The notes: generated from the letters alone by a model not told the origin. DNA of 10,093 bases from Ruminococcus flavefaciens (GCA_004554385.1 SFMO01000164.1:1-10093); one strand, 5' to 3'. Positions 1-6,984 are shown, numbered from the stretch's first letter. Numbers and translations: made by a program.

Positions 1-860
1 GTTGCATTAATAACTTTGCCGTCATGGTATGTTGGCCAGTCTATAGCTGTATTAGTGTCCATTGCAGCAGAAGAATTTTTTGCCTTCAAGCCAAAAATGC
101 TTGCGGTTGAACCTGTTAATGGAGTAACGGTTGCTGCATCTGTGCTATCTCCAGCATAAAGAGTCGATGCATAAGTTACGTTACAAGCACTACTCTCAGC
201 AGTGGCAGATGCAATTGGAATAATAGCTATTCTTGTTGCTTTAACAAGTGCTGATCCGTTATCACTATTAGGATCAGTTATGGTAACAGTTGCATACACC
301 GGTGTACCTTCCTGATTGGAAGAACGAATCCACATTGGTATGTCGATATAGTTTCCGTCTGTACCAGCTGTGTCAACTGTTGCAATCCCACCGGTCTCAC
401 TTCCATATGTTTGAAGTGTTAATGAAGCTGAATCAGCCTTTGTCGCAGATGTAATAGTTGCAGTTGTATTTACAGCGTGACCACCGGCATATACATCAGC
501 AGCAGGAACCTTAAAGATATCAAGAGCATCATCGGTAGACGAAGGTAAAATCTTACCTACTTCCTTGTAATATTCGCTTACAGCAATTGCACGTTTCCAG
601 CTGATATCCTCCTTGGAAGGAGTGCTAACGGAAATTGTTTTCGTACCAGCTTGTGTACCCTTAGCACCAAGTGAGATTTCAAGACCAGCTGATGTTGTTG
701 CCTGCATCTGAAGACCTGTCACTTCAACTTCCTTGTTCATTGTGAACCAGGCGAACGTACTTGTTGCCAGCATCGAAGCTGAGATCATCAGCATACCGGC
801 AGCGGGGACGAGCTTCTTCATTGTGGAGTTGCCCTTTGTATTTTTAATATTAGCTTTCAT
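1..860 (-). CDS. Exported protein with SipW/TasA-type signal sequence, partial (3' end beyond window)
   Basis: The gene reads leftward off the window; 286 complete codons are visible and no stop is reached. The N-terminus is charged (MKANIKNTKGNSTMKKL), then hydrophobic (PAAGMLMISASMLATSTFAWFT). It resembles the long signal peptides of SipW-dependent TasA/camelysin-like proteins, whose hydrophobic stretch ends in an A-W-F-T/S motif. The rest is rich in Thr, Ala, Ser and Gly, has few charges and looks like an extracellular beta-rich protein; no catalytic motif is visible. The start at 860 is chosen because AAAGGAA sits about 8 nt upstream; an in-frame ATG at 866 is too close to it. No convincing promoter lies directly upstream, so transcription probably comes from 1206-1234 through the truncated twin ORF. 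A surface or fibre protein is likely; the exact family and any dedicated signal peptidase are not shown here. Confidence 0.8.
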   Translation of the reverse strand, partial: MKANIKNTKGNSTMKKLVPAAGMLMISASMLATSTFAWFTMNKEVEVTGLQMQATTSAGLEISLGAKGTQAGTKTISVSTPSKEDISWKRAIAVSEYYKEVGKILPSSTDDALDIFKVPAADVYAGGHAVNTTATITSATKADSASLTLQTYGSETGGIATVDTAGTDGNYIDIPMWIRSSNQEGTPVYATVTITDPNSDNGSALVKATRIAIIPIASATAESSACNVTYASTLYAGDSTDAATVTPLTGSTASIFGLKAKNSSAAMDTNTAIDWPTYHDGKVINA

Positions 861-886
861 AATCATGTTCCTTTCATAGTAGGATT

Positions 887-908
887 TTAGCCTTGACTTG
901 GTGGCTAA
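887..908 (-). other. Hairpin in the leader upstream of the SipW-type gene
   Basis: The minus-strand RNA can form TTAGCC / GGCTAA, a perfect 6-bp stem with a 10-nt loop. It ends about 15 nt before the ribosome binding site of the gene starting at 860. It has no U-tract, so it is not a terminator. A role in translation control or RNA stability is inference. Confidence 0.35.
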
Positions 909-954
909 TGACCTTTCCTTATTTCTATCAAAGACTTGTTGATTTGCTTGAAAT

Positions 955-1007
955 GGCTCAATAACCTACGATAAACGGTCATCTAAACCGTTAGAGCCTG
1001 TTAGGTT
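955..1007 (-). other. Nested inverted repeats, possible pseudoknot at the stop of the truncated ORF
   Basis: Three inverted-repeat pairs are interleaved: AACGGT/ACCGTT (974-979 with 987-992, 7-nt loop), GGCTC/GAGCC (955-959 with 994-998) and AACCTA/TAGGTT (963-968 with 1002-1007). The last two pairs cross each other, so they form either a pseudoknot or mutually exclusive stems. The stop codon of the 34-codon ORF (1001-1003) lies in one arm. No known riboswitch consensus was recognised. Confidence 0.4.
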
Positions 1008-1105
1008 GAAGTAGCGAGCATAGAAGCTGATAAGGCAAGCATTCCAGCAGCCGGTATAAGCTTCTTCATTGTGCTGTTCTTTCTTTTTTCATTCTTTTTC
1101 ATCAT
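1001..1105 (-). pseudogene. Truncated second copy of the SipW-type signal peptide (34 aa)
   Basis: This ORF encodes MMKKNEKRKNST followed by MKKLIPAAGMLALSASMLATST and then TAA. The second part closely matches the start of the gene at 860 (MKKLVPAAGMLMISASMLATST), but the frame stops exactly where that protein continues with FAWFT. AAAGGAA lies 9 nt upstream of the first ATG, in the same arrangement as for the full gene, and the consensus promoter at 1206-1234 points straight at it. The simplest reading is a paralogue that lost its body through deletion or recombination between tandem copies. It could instead be kept as a leader ORF whose translation influences the downstream gene. No homology to the mature protein is visible after the stop. 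Confidence 0.6.
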
Positions 1106-1205
1106 AGGTCATTTTCCTTTCATAATAAATTACCGAATTAAAGGATCGGCTGCCTCTTGCCTCTTTAGTTTTGTTACGGGGTTTATACTTTTTGTTTACA
1201 ATCAC

Positions 1206-1234
1206 ATTATACCGTCTTTTCTACTATTTGTCAA
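1206..1234 (-). promoter_or_regulatory. Sigma-70-type promoter for the twin ORF and SipW-type gene
   Basis: On the minus strand TTGACA (1229-1234), a 17-bp spacer and TATAAT (1206-1211) match the vegetative consensus exactly. Transcription would start near 1199, giving a leader of about 95 nt before the truncated ORF and about 340 nt before the gene at 860. Confidence 0.85.
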
Positions 1235-1250
1235 CTACTTTTCTTCAAAA

Positions 1251-1285
1251 TTCACATTTTTTCACACATTTCAGCATATTTCACA
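1251..1285 (-). promoter_or_regulatory. Phased TGTGAA direct repeats upstream of the -35
   Basis: On the minus strand TGTGAA occurs at 1251-1256, 1261-1266 and 1280-1285, that is at 10- and 19-bp steps, one and about two helical turns. The first copy is 16 bp upstream of the -35 box. Same-face repeats just upstream of a promoter suggest an activator binding site; the regulator is unknown. Confidence 0.35.
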
Positions 1286-1307
1286 ATGAAAAGTAGCTTT
1301 TTTGCAC

Positions 1308-1322
1308 TCGTTTTATAAACGA
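1308..1322. promoter_or_regulatory. Palindromic operator candidate TCGTTT-TAT-AAACGA
   Basis: A perfect 6-bp inverted repeat with a 3-bp spacer lies between the two minus-strand promoters in the divergent intergenic region. It has the size of a repressor half-site pair and no U-tract that would make it a terminator. The binding protein is unknown. Confidence 0.35.
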
Positions 1323-1332
1323 ATGATTACAA

Positions 1333-1361
1333 ATTGTATATTATAGCGCTTTGTTTGTCAA
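1333..1361 (-). promoter_or_regulatory. Second minus-strand promoter candidate
   Basis: TTGACA (1356-1361), a 17-bp spacer and TACAAT (1333-1338) form a good sigma-70-type promoter 127 bp upstream of the one at 1206-1234 and in the same direction. An alternative TATAAT inside the spacer is only 10 bp from the -35. It may be a tandem promoter for the SipW-type gene. Confidence 0.5.
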
Positions 1362-1376
1362 TCAGTAATTTAAACT

Positions 1377-1409
1377 AAAATGTAAAAACTCACATTTCTA
1401 ATACATTTT
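1377..1409. repeat. Inverted repeat AAAATGTA / TACATTTT
   Basis: Perfect 8-bp arms at 1377-1384 and 1402-1409 are separated by 17 bp, in the divergent intergenic region. The AT-rich arms with long spacing fit paired regulator sites better than a terminator, but chance cannot be excluded in such AT-rich DNA. Confidence 0.25.
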
Positions 1410-1527
1410 GTAATATTATTGCCTCCCCCACCTGATACTATTATATATAATGCAGCTCGTAAAAGAAGCTCTGCGGTACACAGCAAATCTGCAAAAATGA
1501 ATATTATATAAATTTTGAGACAGTTTA

Positions 1528-1556
1528 TTGATTTTTTCTGTGTCATATGTTATAAT
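1528..1556 (+). promoter_or_regulatory. Promoter of the EAL gene
   Basis: TTGATT (1528-1533), a 17-bp spacer and TATAAT (1551-1556) predict a start near 1563 and a leader of about 78 nt. The promoter lies inside the possible longer reading frame that could begin at TTG 1515, which supports translation starting at 1641. Confidence 0.7.
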
Positions 1557-1640
1557 GTAGTATCGGAATATATTTTTACTATATTACGTCAGCTTATCGG
1601 CTCAGCAATTCAGCCGCACAGGCAGCAAAGGAGAATGTTT

Positions 1641-3326
1641 ATGCAGCACATCGACGAACAATATATTGTAAACAACTTTGAGTCTGCACTTGAAAAGGGT
1701 TACGTCAAGGCTTACTATCAGCCTGTTATCCGCACTCTGACAGAAAGGATCTGCAGCGTAGAAGCTCTTGCCCGCTGGCAGGACCCCGTTGTCGGACTCC
1801 TCTCCCCCTTCCTTTTTATAAGTGTACTCGAAAAATACCGCCTTATCCACAAACTGGATCTGGCTATCCTCGATAATATCTGCATTACTTATAATGAAAT
1901 GAAAAGGCAGGGACTTCCACTGCACCCGTTCTCCATCAATCTGTCCCGTCTGGATTTCGACGAGATAGACATGCTCGATGCAATATCAAAAACTCTCAAA
2001 AAGTACGATGTTCCGTCCACAGCTATACATATCGAGATAACCGAGAGCGTAATGCTGGATAATACCGCTTATTTCCGCCGTATCTTCGACAGCTTCCACG
2101 ACGCAGGCTTTGCTATCTTCATGGACGATTTCGGAAGCGGCTATTCCTCGCTGAACGTGCTTAAGGACTACAGCTTCGATGTTCTCAAGATCGATATGCG
2201 TTTCCTCAGTGACATAGGTATCCGCTCCAAAAAGATACTCGCCTCTGTAATGAATATGGCAAAGGCTATCGGCATGCACACTCTCGCCGAAGGTGTAGAG
2301 ACAAAGGAGCAGATGACGTTTCTCCGAAATATCGGCTGTGAAATGCTCCAGGGCTTCTATTATTCAAAGCCAATGGACGGCGACCTTTATATAAAGTATC
2401 CTTCCGAATCAAAGCTCGGCGTCGAGGACCCTTCTGAGAATCATTACTGGAATGCCGTCGGTCAGATCAACTTCCTGAGCCCTGATCCCCTCAACGATGT
2501 CACGACAGAGCAGATCGAACACGGTGATTACGGCTTTATACGCGAAAACTCAACTGCCCTCGCACTTATAGAAAAGACAGGCCCCCATGTGAAGCTCCTC
2601 TACAAAAACGACGCTTACGAGAAAGGACTTCAGCGCATAGGCTTCGGCTCTGTAGATGACATGATAAAAGCTATCAACGAGTCTGAAGCTTCTAATTATT
2701 CAAATGTTGATTCACAGGTCAAACTCTCCATAAAAACAGGCGAGATAATCAAGGAGGACCACCTCGTAAACGGTGTATATTTCTCTTACTACACTAAAAG
2801 CATCGCCGAGATCAACGGTAAAATAATGCTCGCCGCAAGCATACAGACATACGGCGGTGAAGCAGACAAGATCACTAATGATCTCTTCGACAAGTACAGC
2901 AGAATGCTCATCGATACCTACGACCACATATCAGTTCTGGACACCGAAAACAATACAGTTGTAACAAGGCTGTACTCAAAAATGGGCTTCAACGAAGAAT
3001 ACACTGAAATGCCGCTGGATGAAGCGGTAAAGAAATTCGCCGAAAACGAGATCAAGGAAAGCGACAGGAAGAGATTTCTTCAATATATCGAGCCATCGAC
3101 ACTCCGCGACAGGATCGCAAGTTCCGGCAAAAGACTCTTTCAGCAGCCATTCCACTTCAAAATGCAGGATGGAAAATATCAGATGATGGACGCCAAGATA
3201 ATGAGAGTGTTCATGACATACGGAGATATATATATTTTTACAGTACAGGATATGTCCGCACAGGCACTCCAGATGGCAGACATCATGCTCCGAGATCACC
3301 CCGGGATACTAAAGGAACAACAGTAA
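1641..3326 (+). CDS. EAL-domain cyclic-di-GMP phosphodiesterase, cytosolic
   Basis: The 561-aa product carries an N-terminal EAL domain (about residues 10-250) predicted to hydrolyse c-di-GMP to pGpG. The expected metal and catalytic residues are all present: E41 in VEALARW, N100, E132 in IEITES, D162-D163 in DDFGSGYSSL, K183, E217/E220 in AEGVET and Q237 in QGFYYSKP. The C-terminal half (about 265-545) has no GGDEF motif. Its last part (about 420-540) has a PAS-like look (ISVLDTENNTVVTRLYS, then a basic and aromatic stretch ending YIFTVQDMS), so it is probably a sensory module; this is tentative. No transmembrane segment or signal peptide is seen. Start 1641 is chosen because AAAGGAG ends 7 nt upstream; ATG 1635 is too close and TTG 1515 precedes the promoter. 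It is monocistronic, divergent from the SipW-type gene and followed by a strong terminator. Confidence 0.92.
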   Translation: MQHIDEQYIVNNFESALEKGYVKAYYQPVIRTLTERICSVEALARWQDPVVGLLSPFLFISVLEKYRLIHKLDLAILDNICITYNEMKRQGLPLHPFSINLSRLDFDEIDMLDAISKTLKKYDVPSTAIHIEITESVMLDNTAYFRRIFDSFHDAGFAIFMDDFGSGYSSLNVLKDYSFDVLKIDMRFLSDIGIRSKKILASVMNMAKAIGMHTLAEGVETKEQMTFLRNIGCEMLQGFYYSKPMDGDLYIKYPSESKLGVEDPSENHYWNAVGQINFLSPDPLNDVTTEQIEHGDYGFIRENSTALALIEKTGPHVKLLYKNDAYEKGLQRIGFGSVDDMIKAINESEASNYSNVDSQVKLSIKTGEIIKEDHLVNGVYFSYYTKSIAEINGKIMLAASIQTYGGEADKITNDLFDKYSRMLIDTYDHISVLDTENNTVVTRLYSKMGFNEEYTEMPLDEAVKKFAENEIKESDRKRFLQYIEPSTLRDRIASSGKRLFQQPFHFKMQDGKYQMMDAKIMRVFMTYGDIYIFTVQDMSAQALQMADIMLRDHPGILKEQQ

Positions 3327-3335
3327 GCATTTACC

Positions 3336-3367
3336 AAGCGCAGCATTTTCATATGCTGCGCTTTTTT
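3336..3367 (+). terminator. Intrinsic terminator of the EAL gene
   Basis: A perfect 11-bp stem (3336-3346 with 3353-3363, AAGCGCAGCAT / ATGCTGCGCTT) with a 6-nt loop runs into a tract of six T (3362-3367). It begins 9 nt after the stop codon. Confidence 0.92.
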
Positions 3368-3432
3368 CGTATCCCCCCTTCTGTTCAAAATACAACTATT
3401 TTTATAAACAAAAGAAGATGAAATTCGGCAGT

Positions 3433-3476
3433 TTTAAGGTTGGTTTAAGATTATTTTAAGATTTGTTCATTATTAT
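3433..3476 (+). promoter_or_regulatory. Three TTTAAG repeats at 11-bp steps with a -10 element, CotH gene promoter
   Basis: TTTAAG occurs at 3433-3438, 3444-3449 and 3455-3460, exactly 11 bp apart; a degenerate fourth (TTCATT) is at 3466-3471. A -10-like TATTAT lies at 3471-3476, 10 bp after the third repeat, and there is no good -35. Direct hexamers with 5-bp gaps replacing the -35 are the layout used by PhoB/PhoP/OmpR-type response regulators. This suggests activated expression of the CotH gene; which regulator is unknown. Confidence 0.5.
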
Positions 3477-3528
3477 GTAATCATATATTAACGATAACTT
3501 CACTTATTTTTTTCAGGAGGACAAAAAA

Positions 3529-6500
3529 ATGAAAAGGAAAAGCTTGATCGCAGGCATTCTTTCTGCCTGTCTCGTCGGTTCGGCAGCAGCTGTAACACTC
3601 AGCGGCGCTGCAGCTGACAAGCTGTACGGCGACGCCAATCTTGACGGAACTGTAGATATGTCCGACTGCGTACTTATAATGCAGTCTCTGGCAAATCCTT
3701 CCAAATACGGCGTTACAGGTACATATGAAAAACACATCACTTCCGACGGCGCAGACCTTGCTGACGTTTCAGAGCGCGGCAACGGCCTTACTTCCAATGA
3801 CGCCCTCTCTATCCAGCGTTATCTTCTCGGTGCAATAAAGGAACTGCCCGAAAGCTTCACAAGCGGACAGGGCGGCAGCATCGAGACCACAACAGCTCCA
3901 ACAACAACAGTTGCTACAACAACTCAAACCGAAACTGTTACTACTCTCCCCAAGGAAGACGTTGATACCAAGATACATCTTCTTGGCAGCTCTATCACTG
4001 TCGAAGGAAAGTATGCCGAGGCAAACGGTTCAAAGGTTACTATCTCCCACTCCGGAAGCTACACCATCGACGGTACTCTTTCCGACGGTCAGATCTATGT
4101 AGAGGTCCCCGATGACCAGGCTGACCCCGATACAGTAAAACTCATTTTCAGCGGCGTCAATATCACAGGCAAGAACGCTCCCGCGGTTCTTATCAAGAAT
4201 GCCGACAAGACATCTATCACCCTTGCTGACGGCACTGAAAATACTGTCTCAGATGGTACCTCACCTTACTCAGGCGACGATCTGACCAATGCAGTCATCG
4301 AGGCAAAGGACGATCTCACTATCAAGGGCGGCGACGCAGGCACCGGTATCCTTAATATCACAGCCAACGTTCAGCCGGCTATCGTCTGCAACAACGATAT
4401 AAAGTTCACAGGCGGTACTACAAATATAGATACTCTTAACGTAACTGAGGCAAATGACGCCGTAAAGGGCAAGTCCTCTGTCCTTGTAAAGGGCGGTCAG
4501 CTCAATATCGTATCCGAGGGCGACGGTATCAAGTCCTCAAAGGGAAATGTTGATATCGAGGAAGGCGAGATAAATATCAAATGCGGAAACGACGCTATAC
4601 AGGCTGAGACAGCTATCAATATCTCAGGCGGCAAGATAGGCGCATTCGGTGACAGAGGACTTACAAGCGCAGGCACTATCAGCATTACAGGCGGTCAGCT
4701 CCTCGCTACAGCTACCGACAATCAGTGCGAGAATCTCACTTCAACTGAGCAGAATACACTGGTTCTTGATTTCACCAAGGAATGGAGCAAGAACAATCCT
4801 ATCACCCTTACAGATTCTTCAAACAAGGTCATCTTTGACCACAATACAGTCAAGAAGTACAAGTATGCTATCGTTTCAACTCCCGATATCGGCAGCGAAG
4901 ACTATAAGCTCTTTGCAGGCGGCATCAAGATGAAGCACAGCTCAGGCAGCACATTCAAGGGCGGAAAGCCTGCTGCATACAAGGACGTAAACAATGATAT
5001 GGAGAACGAAGAGCAGCTCTACAGCAGCTTCTTCGATCTGAAGCAGGTCCACAAGATCGATGTCAAGATGTCCGAAAGCGACTGGAACGCATTTATGAAT
5101 GCTGCTCAGAAGGAAGAATGGTACCCCTGCGACCTCGTCATCGACGGTGAGGAGTTCAAAAACGTAGGTATCAGAACCAAAGGCAACAGCTCACGTATGA
5201 TGGTAAACAACGGTAAGTACAGCTTCCGCTTCAAGCTGGATAAGTACGAAAAACTCAACAACTATCATGGTCTTACCGAATTCTGCATGAACAACTTCTA
5301 CTCAGATGCTTCATGCATGAGAGACCTTATCTGCTATGACGCTATGTACGCCATAGGCGGTGTAGCTCCTAAGAGCAGCTACTCAGATATGTATGTAAAC
5401 GGCAAGCTCTACAGCTTCTACTATGCACTTGAACAGCCCGGCACTACACTGGCTGAGCGCTACGCTATCGACGACGACTCTAACCTCTACAAGGCTACCG
5501 AACGAAGCAATCAGGCTGGCGGCGGCGGCATGGGCGGCTGGGGCGGCATGGGCGGAGGCGACAGCTACAGCACCTTCACTCAGAATATGCCTGTAAGCAA
5601 CCTCGACCTTAAGTTCGGTACCGACGAGCAGCTCACCCATCTTGAAGAGCTCAAGACAGCTATCAATCAGATGACAACTTCAAATTACAAGTTCATCGAA
5701 GATATCATGGATGTTCCAAGTTTCCTCAAGGGATTCGCAGTAAACTCTGTAATGTGCAACTACGACAGCTATAACGGCTCACTGGCTCACAACTACTACC
5801 TCATGTATACAGGCGGCAAGCACTATTTCGTAGGCTGGGACTACAACCTCTGTCTCGGTATATTCATGGACGGCGCAAGTTCCGTAAACTCAGATATCAA
5901 CACAAGTCTTTATAATGCAACAGTTGACAACCGTCCTTTTGCAAAGCTCCTCCAGATCCCCGAGTACTATAATATGTACGCAAGCTATGTAAATGAGATC
6001 ATGGATTACTACAAGGATATTGAGCAGTATGTTGCAAACTATTCTCAGCTGATCCGTCCACACGTTGAGGCAGATCCAAGATTTGCATTCTCTGTAGATC
6101 AGTTCGTAACATCGACCACCAAGAGTGCTAATGGACTCCAGGGTGCAGGACAGCAGGGACAGCAGCAGAATCCATGGGGACAGCAGCAGGGCCAGCAAGG
6201 TCAGCAGCAAGATCCATGGGGACAGCAGGGTCAGCAAGGTCAGCAGCAGGATCCTTGGGGACAGCAGGGTCAGCAAGGTCAGCAGAATCAGTGGGGTCAG
6301 CAGGGCAATGGACAGTGGAACTTCCAGTTCAATGCAAATGAGCCCGATGCAGATGGTGCAGTAGCTTCCTTCGAGGAGAGCTGGGCATTTGAGGGCGGCT
6401 TCGGCGGCGGCGGTTTCAATTGGAACGGCGGCGGCGGTGGCGGCGGCTTCAACTGGAATGGCGGCGGAGGCGGCGGTATGTTCGGCAGCAACAGCGTTTC

Positions 6501-6558
6501 CGTTATTGACTTCATCCTCAAGCGCTTTGAGATCATCCGCAGCACACTCAAAGGCTGA
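3529..6558 (+). CDS. Secreted dockerin / beta-helix / CotH-kinase protein with Gln- and Gly-rich tail
   Basis: AGGAGG 8 nt upstream supports this start. The 1009-aa product has, in order: a signal peptide (1-29, ending SGAAA); a type I dockerin (about 32-107, first calcium loop GDANLDGTVD, second repeat ending SIQRYLLGAIKELP); a Thr-rich linker (120-139); a region of short Gly/Asn/Thr beta repeats (about 147-465, e.g. ISGGKI, ITGGQLLATA) like the Cthe_2159/DUF4353 carbohydrate-binding beta-helix; and a CotH kinase domain (about 502-840). CotH hallmarks are GIRTKGNSS (K551), NNYHGLTEFCMNNFY, YALEQPG, DSYNGSLAHNYYLM and GWDYN (D771). A Gly/Met/Trp-rich loop (663-677) interrupts the kinase. The tail has Gln/Gly repeats with regular Trp (872-930) and a Gly/Phe/Asn/Trp block (955-987). 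CotH proteins phosphorylate proteins, as in Bacillus spore coats; here an extracellular, cellulosome- or cell-wall-linked role is inferred. It has its own terminator. Confidence 0.92.
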   Translation: MKRKSLIAGILSACLVGSAAAVTLSGAAADKLYGDANLDGTVDMSDCVLIMQSLANPSKYGVTGTYEKHITSDGADLADVSERGNGLTSNDALSIQRYLLGAIKELPESFTSGQGGSIETTTAPTTTVATTTQTETVTTLPKEDVDTKIHLLGSSITVEGKYAEANGSKVTISHSGSYTIDGTLSDGQIYVEVPDDQADPDTVKLIFSGVNITGKNAPAVLIKNADKTSITLADGTENTVSDGTSPYSGDDLTNAVIEAKDDLTIKGGDAGTGILNITANVQPAIVCNNDIKFTGGTTNIDTLNVTEANDAVKGKSSVLVKGGQLNIVSEGDGIKSSKGNVDIEEGEINIKCGNDAIQAETAINISGGKIGAFGDRGLTSAGTISITGGQLLATATDNQCENLTSTEQNTLVLDFTKEWSKNNPITLTDSSNKVIFDHNTVKKYKYAIVSTPDIGSEDYKLFAGGIKMKHSSGSTFKGGKPAAYKDVNNDMENEEQLYSSFFDLKQVHKIDVKMSESDWNAFMNAAQKEEWYPCDLVIDGEEFKNVGIRTKGNSSRMMVNNGKYSFRFKLDKYEKLNNYHGLTEFCMNNFYSDASCMRDLICYDAMYAIGGVAPKSSYSDMYVNGKLYSFYYALEQPGTTLAERYAIDDDSNLYKATERSNQAGGGGMGGWGGMGGGDSYSTFTQNMPVSNLDLKFGTDEQLTHLEELKTAINQMTTSNYKFIEDIMDVPSFLKGFAVNSVMCNYDSYNGSLAHNYYLMYTGGKHYFVGWDYNLCLGIFMDGASSVNSDINTSLYNATVDNRPFAKLLQIPEYYNMYASYVNEIMDYYKDIEQYVANYSQLIRPHVEADPRFAFSVDQFVTSTTKSANGLQGAGQQGQQQNPWGQQQGQQGQQQDPWGQQGQQGQQQDPWGQQGQQGQQNQWGQQGNGQWNFQFNANEPDADGAVASFEESWAFEGGFGGGGFNWNGGGGGGGFNWNGGGGGGMFGSNSVSVIDFILKRFEIIRSTLKG
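6142..6318 (+). repeat. Tandem Gln/Gly/Trp-coding repeats in the CotH protein tail
   Basis: Residues 872-930 consist of near-identical units of about 13 aa built on GQQGQQ and QDPWGQQ, with Trp at 883, 897, 910, 922 and 930. The DNA units (CAGCAGGGTCAGCAAGGT and variants) are almost identical at nucleotide level, pointing to recent expansion by slippage or recombination. Copy number may vary between strains. Confidence 0.85.
6391..6489 (+). repeat. Gly-rich GGGGFNWN repeat region in the CotH protein tail
   Basis: Residues 955-987 are mostly Gly with two copies of GGGFNWNGGGGGG and aromatic residues at regular spacing, encoded by GGCGGC tracts. Such Gly/aromatic sequences are typical of disordered or self-associating segments; self-association here is inference. 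Confidence 0.8.
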
Positions 6559-6591
6559 TAACTAAGCTTTCATGCTTCACACTATAAATAT

Positions 6592-6625
6592 AGCCCGAAA
6601 GATAATTTGTTCTTTCGGGCTTATT
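6592..6625 (+). terminator. Intrinsic terminator of the CotH gene
   Basis: AGCCCGAAAGA (6592-6602) pairs perfectly with TCTTTCGGGCT (6611-6621), an 11-bp stem with an 8-nt loop, followed by an imperfect T-rich tail (TATTTATT). It lies 33 nt after the stop codon. Confidence 0.85.
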
Positions 6626-6691
6626 TATTCATTCGATCTCCATTTTTACAGCAGCCGCTTTAATTAAAAAATAATTTTTTCTCAAAACCTA

Positions 6692-6720
6692 TTGACAGTA
6701 ACGACAGATTCTGATATAAT
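6692..6720 (+). promoter_or_regulatory. Promoter of tRNA-Trp
   Basis: TTGACA (6692-6697), a 17-bp spacer and TATAAT (6715-6720) match the consensus exactly and point at the tRNA starting 38 bp further on. Confidence 0.88.
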
Positions 6721-6758
6721 ATTTATGTTGTCATTGACATGAATTAATCAAACATTAT

Positions 6759-6834
6759 AGGGGTATAGCTCAGTTGGTAGAGCAGCGGTCTCCAAAACCG
6801 CGTGCCGAGGGTTCAAGTCCTTCTGCCCCTGCCA
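6759..6834 (+). tRNA. tRNA-Trp (anticodon CCA), 3' CCA encoded
   Basis: The sequence folds into a full cloverleaf: acceptor AGGGGTA/TGCCCCT (one G-U), D arm GCTC/GAGC with loop AGTTGGTA, anticodon stem GCGGT/ACCGC with loop CTCCAAA (anticodon CCA, Trp), and T arm GAGGG/CCTTC with TTCAAGT. It ends with discriminator G and an encoded CCA, 76 nt in all. It has its own promoter and terminator. The DNA downstream is of a different character, rich in mobile-element-type genes, and tRNA 3' ends are common integration targets, but no repeat of this 3' end was seen elsewhere in the window. Confidence 0.97.
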
Positions 6835-6851
6835 GAACGATACATGAGAAC

Positions 6852-6887
6852 TTGTCAGAGAACACATAATATTCTCTGACAAATTTT
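6852..6887 (+). terminator. Intrinsic terminator of tRNA-Trp
   Basis: A perfect 11-bp stem TTGTCAGAGAA / TTCTCTGACAA (6852-6862 with 6872-6882), with a 9-nt loop, is followed by ATTTT. It starts 17 nt after the tRNA. Confidence 0.88.
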
Positions 6888-6984
6888 CATATACATTTAA
6901 AAAATGTGGCTTGACAGTTATGGTTCTTGCACCTTCGCAAGCGTTTGTTTTCCCACTTACGACTTATAAAACAAATTAATGCGG

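Noticed and set aside
866..1199. c-di-GMP riboswitch in the leader of the SipW-type gene
   Set aside because: The neighbouring EAL gene made this attractive, but the conserved GEMM core sequences and the paired tetraloop-type stems are not present.
1071..1289. 72-aa Phe-rich plus-strand frame
   Set aside because: It lies over the minus-strand leader and promoter; its Phe/Ile-rich content reflects T-rich DNA and it has no ribosome binding site.
1515..1640. N-terminal extension of the EAL protein from a TTG at 1515
   Set aside because: The predicted promoter and start site lie inside it, it has no ribosome binding site, and ATG 1641 has AAAGGAG at good spacing.
6142..6489. CRISPR-like or intergenic tandem repeats
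   Set aside because: The repeats are in frame within the CotH protein and code for Gln/Gly/Trp and Gly/Phe/Asn units without unique spacers.
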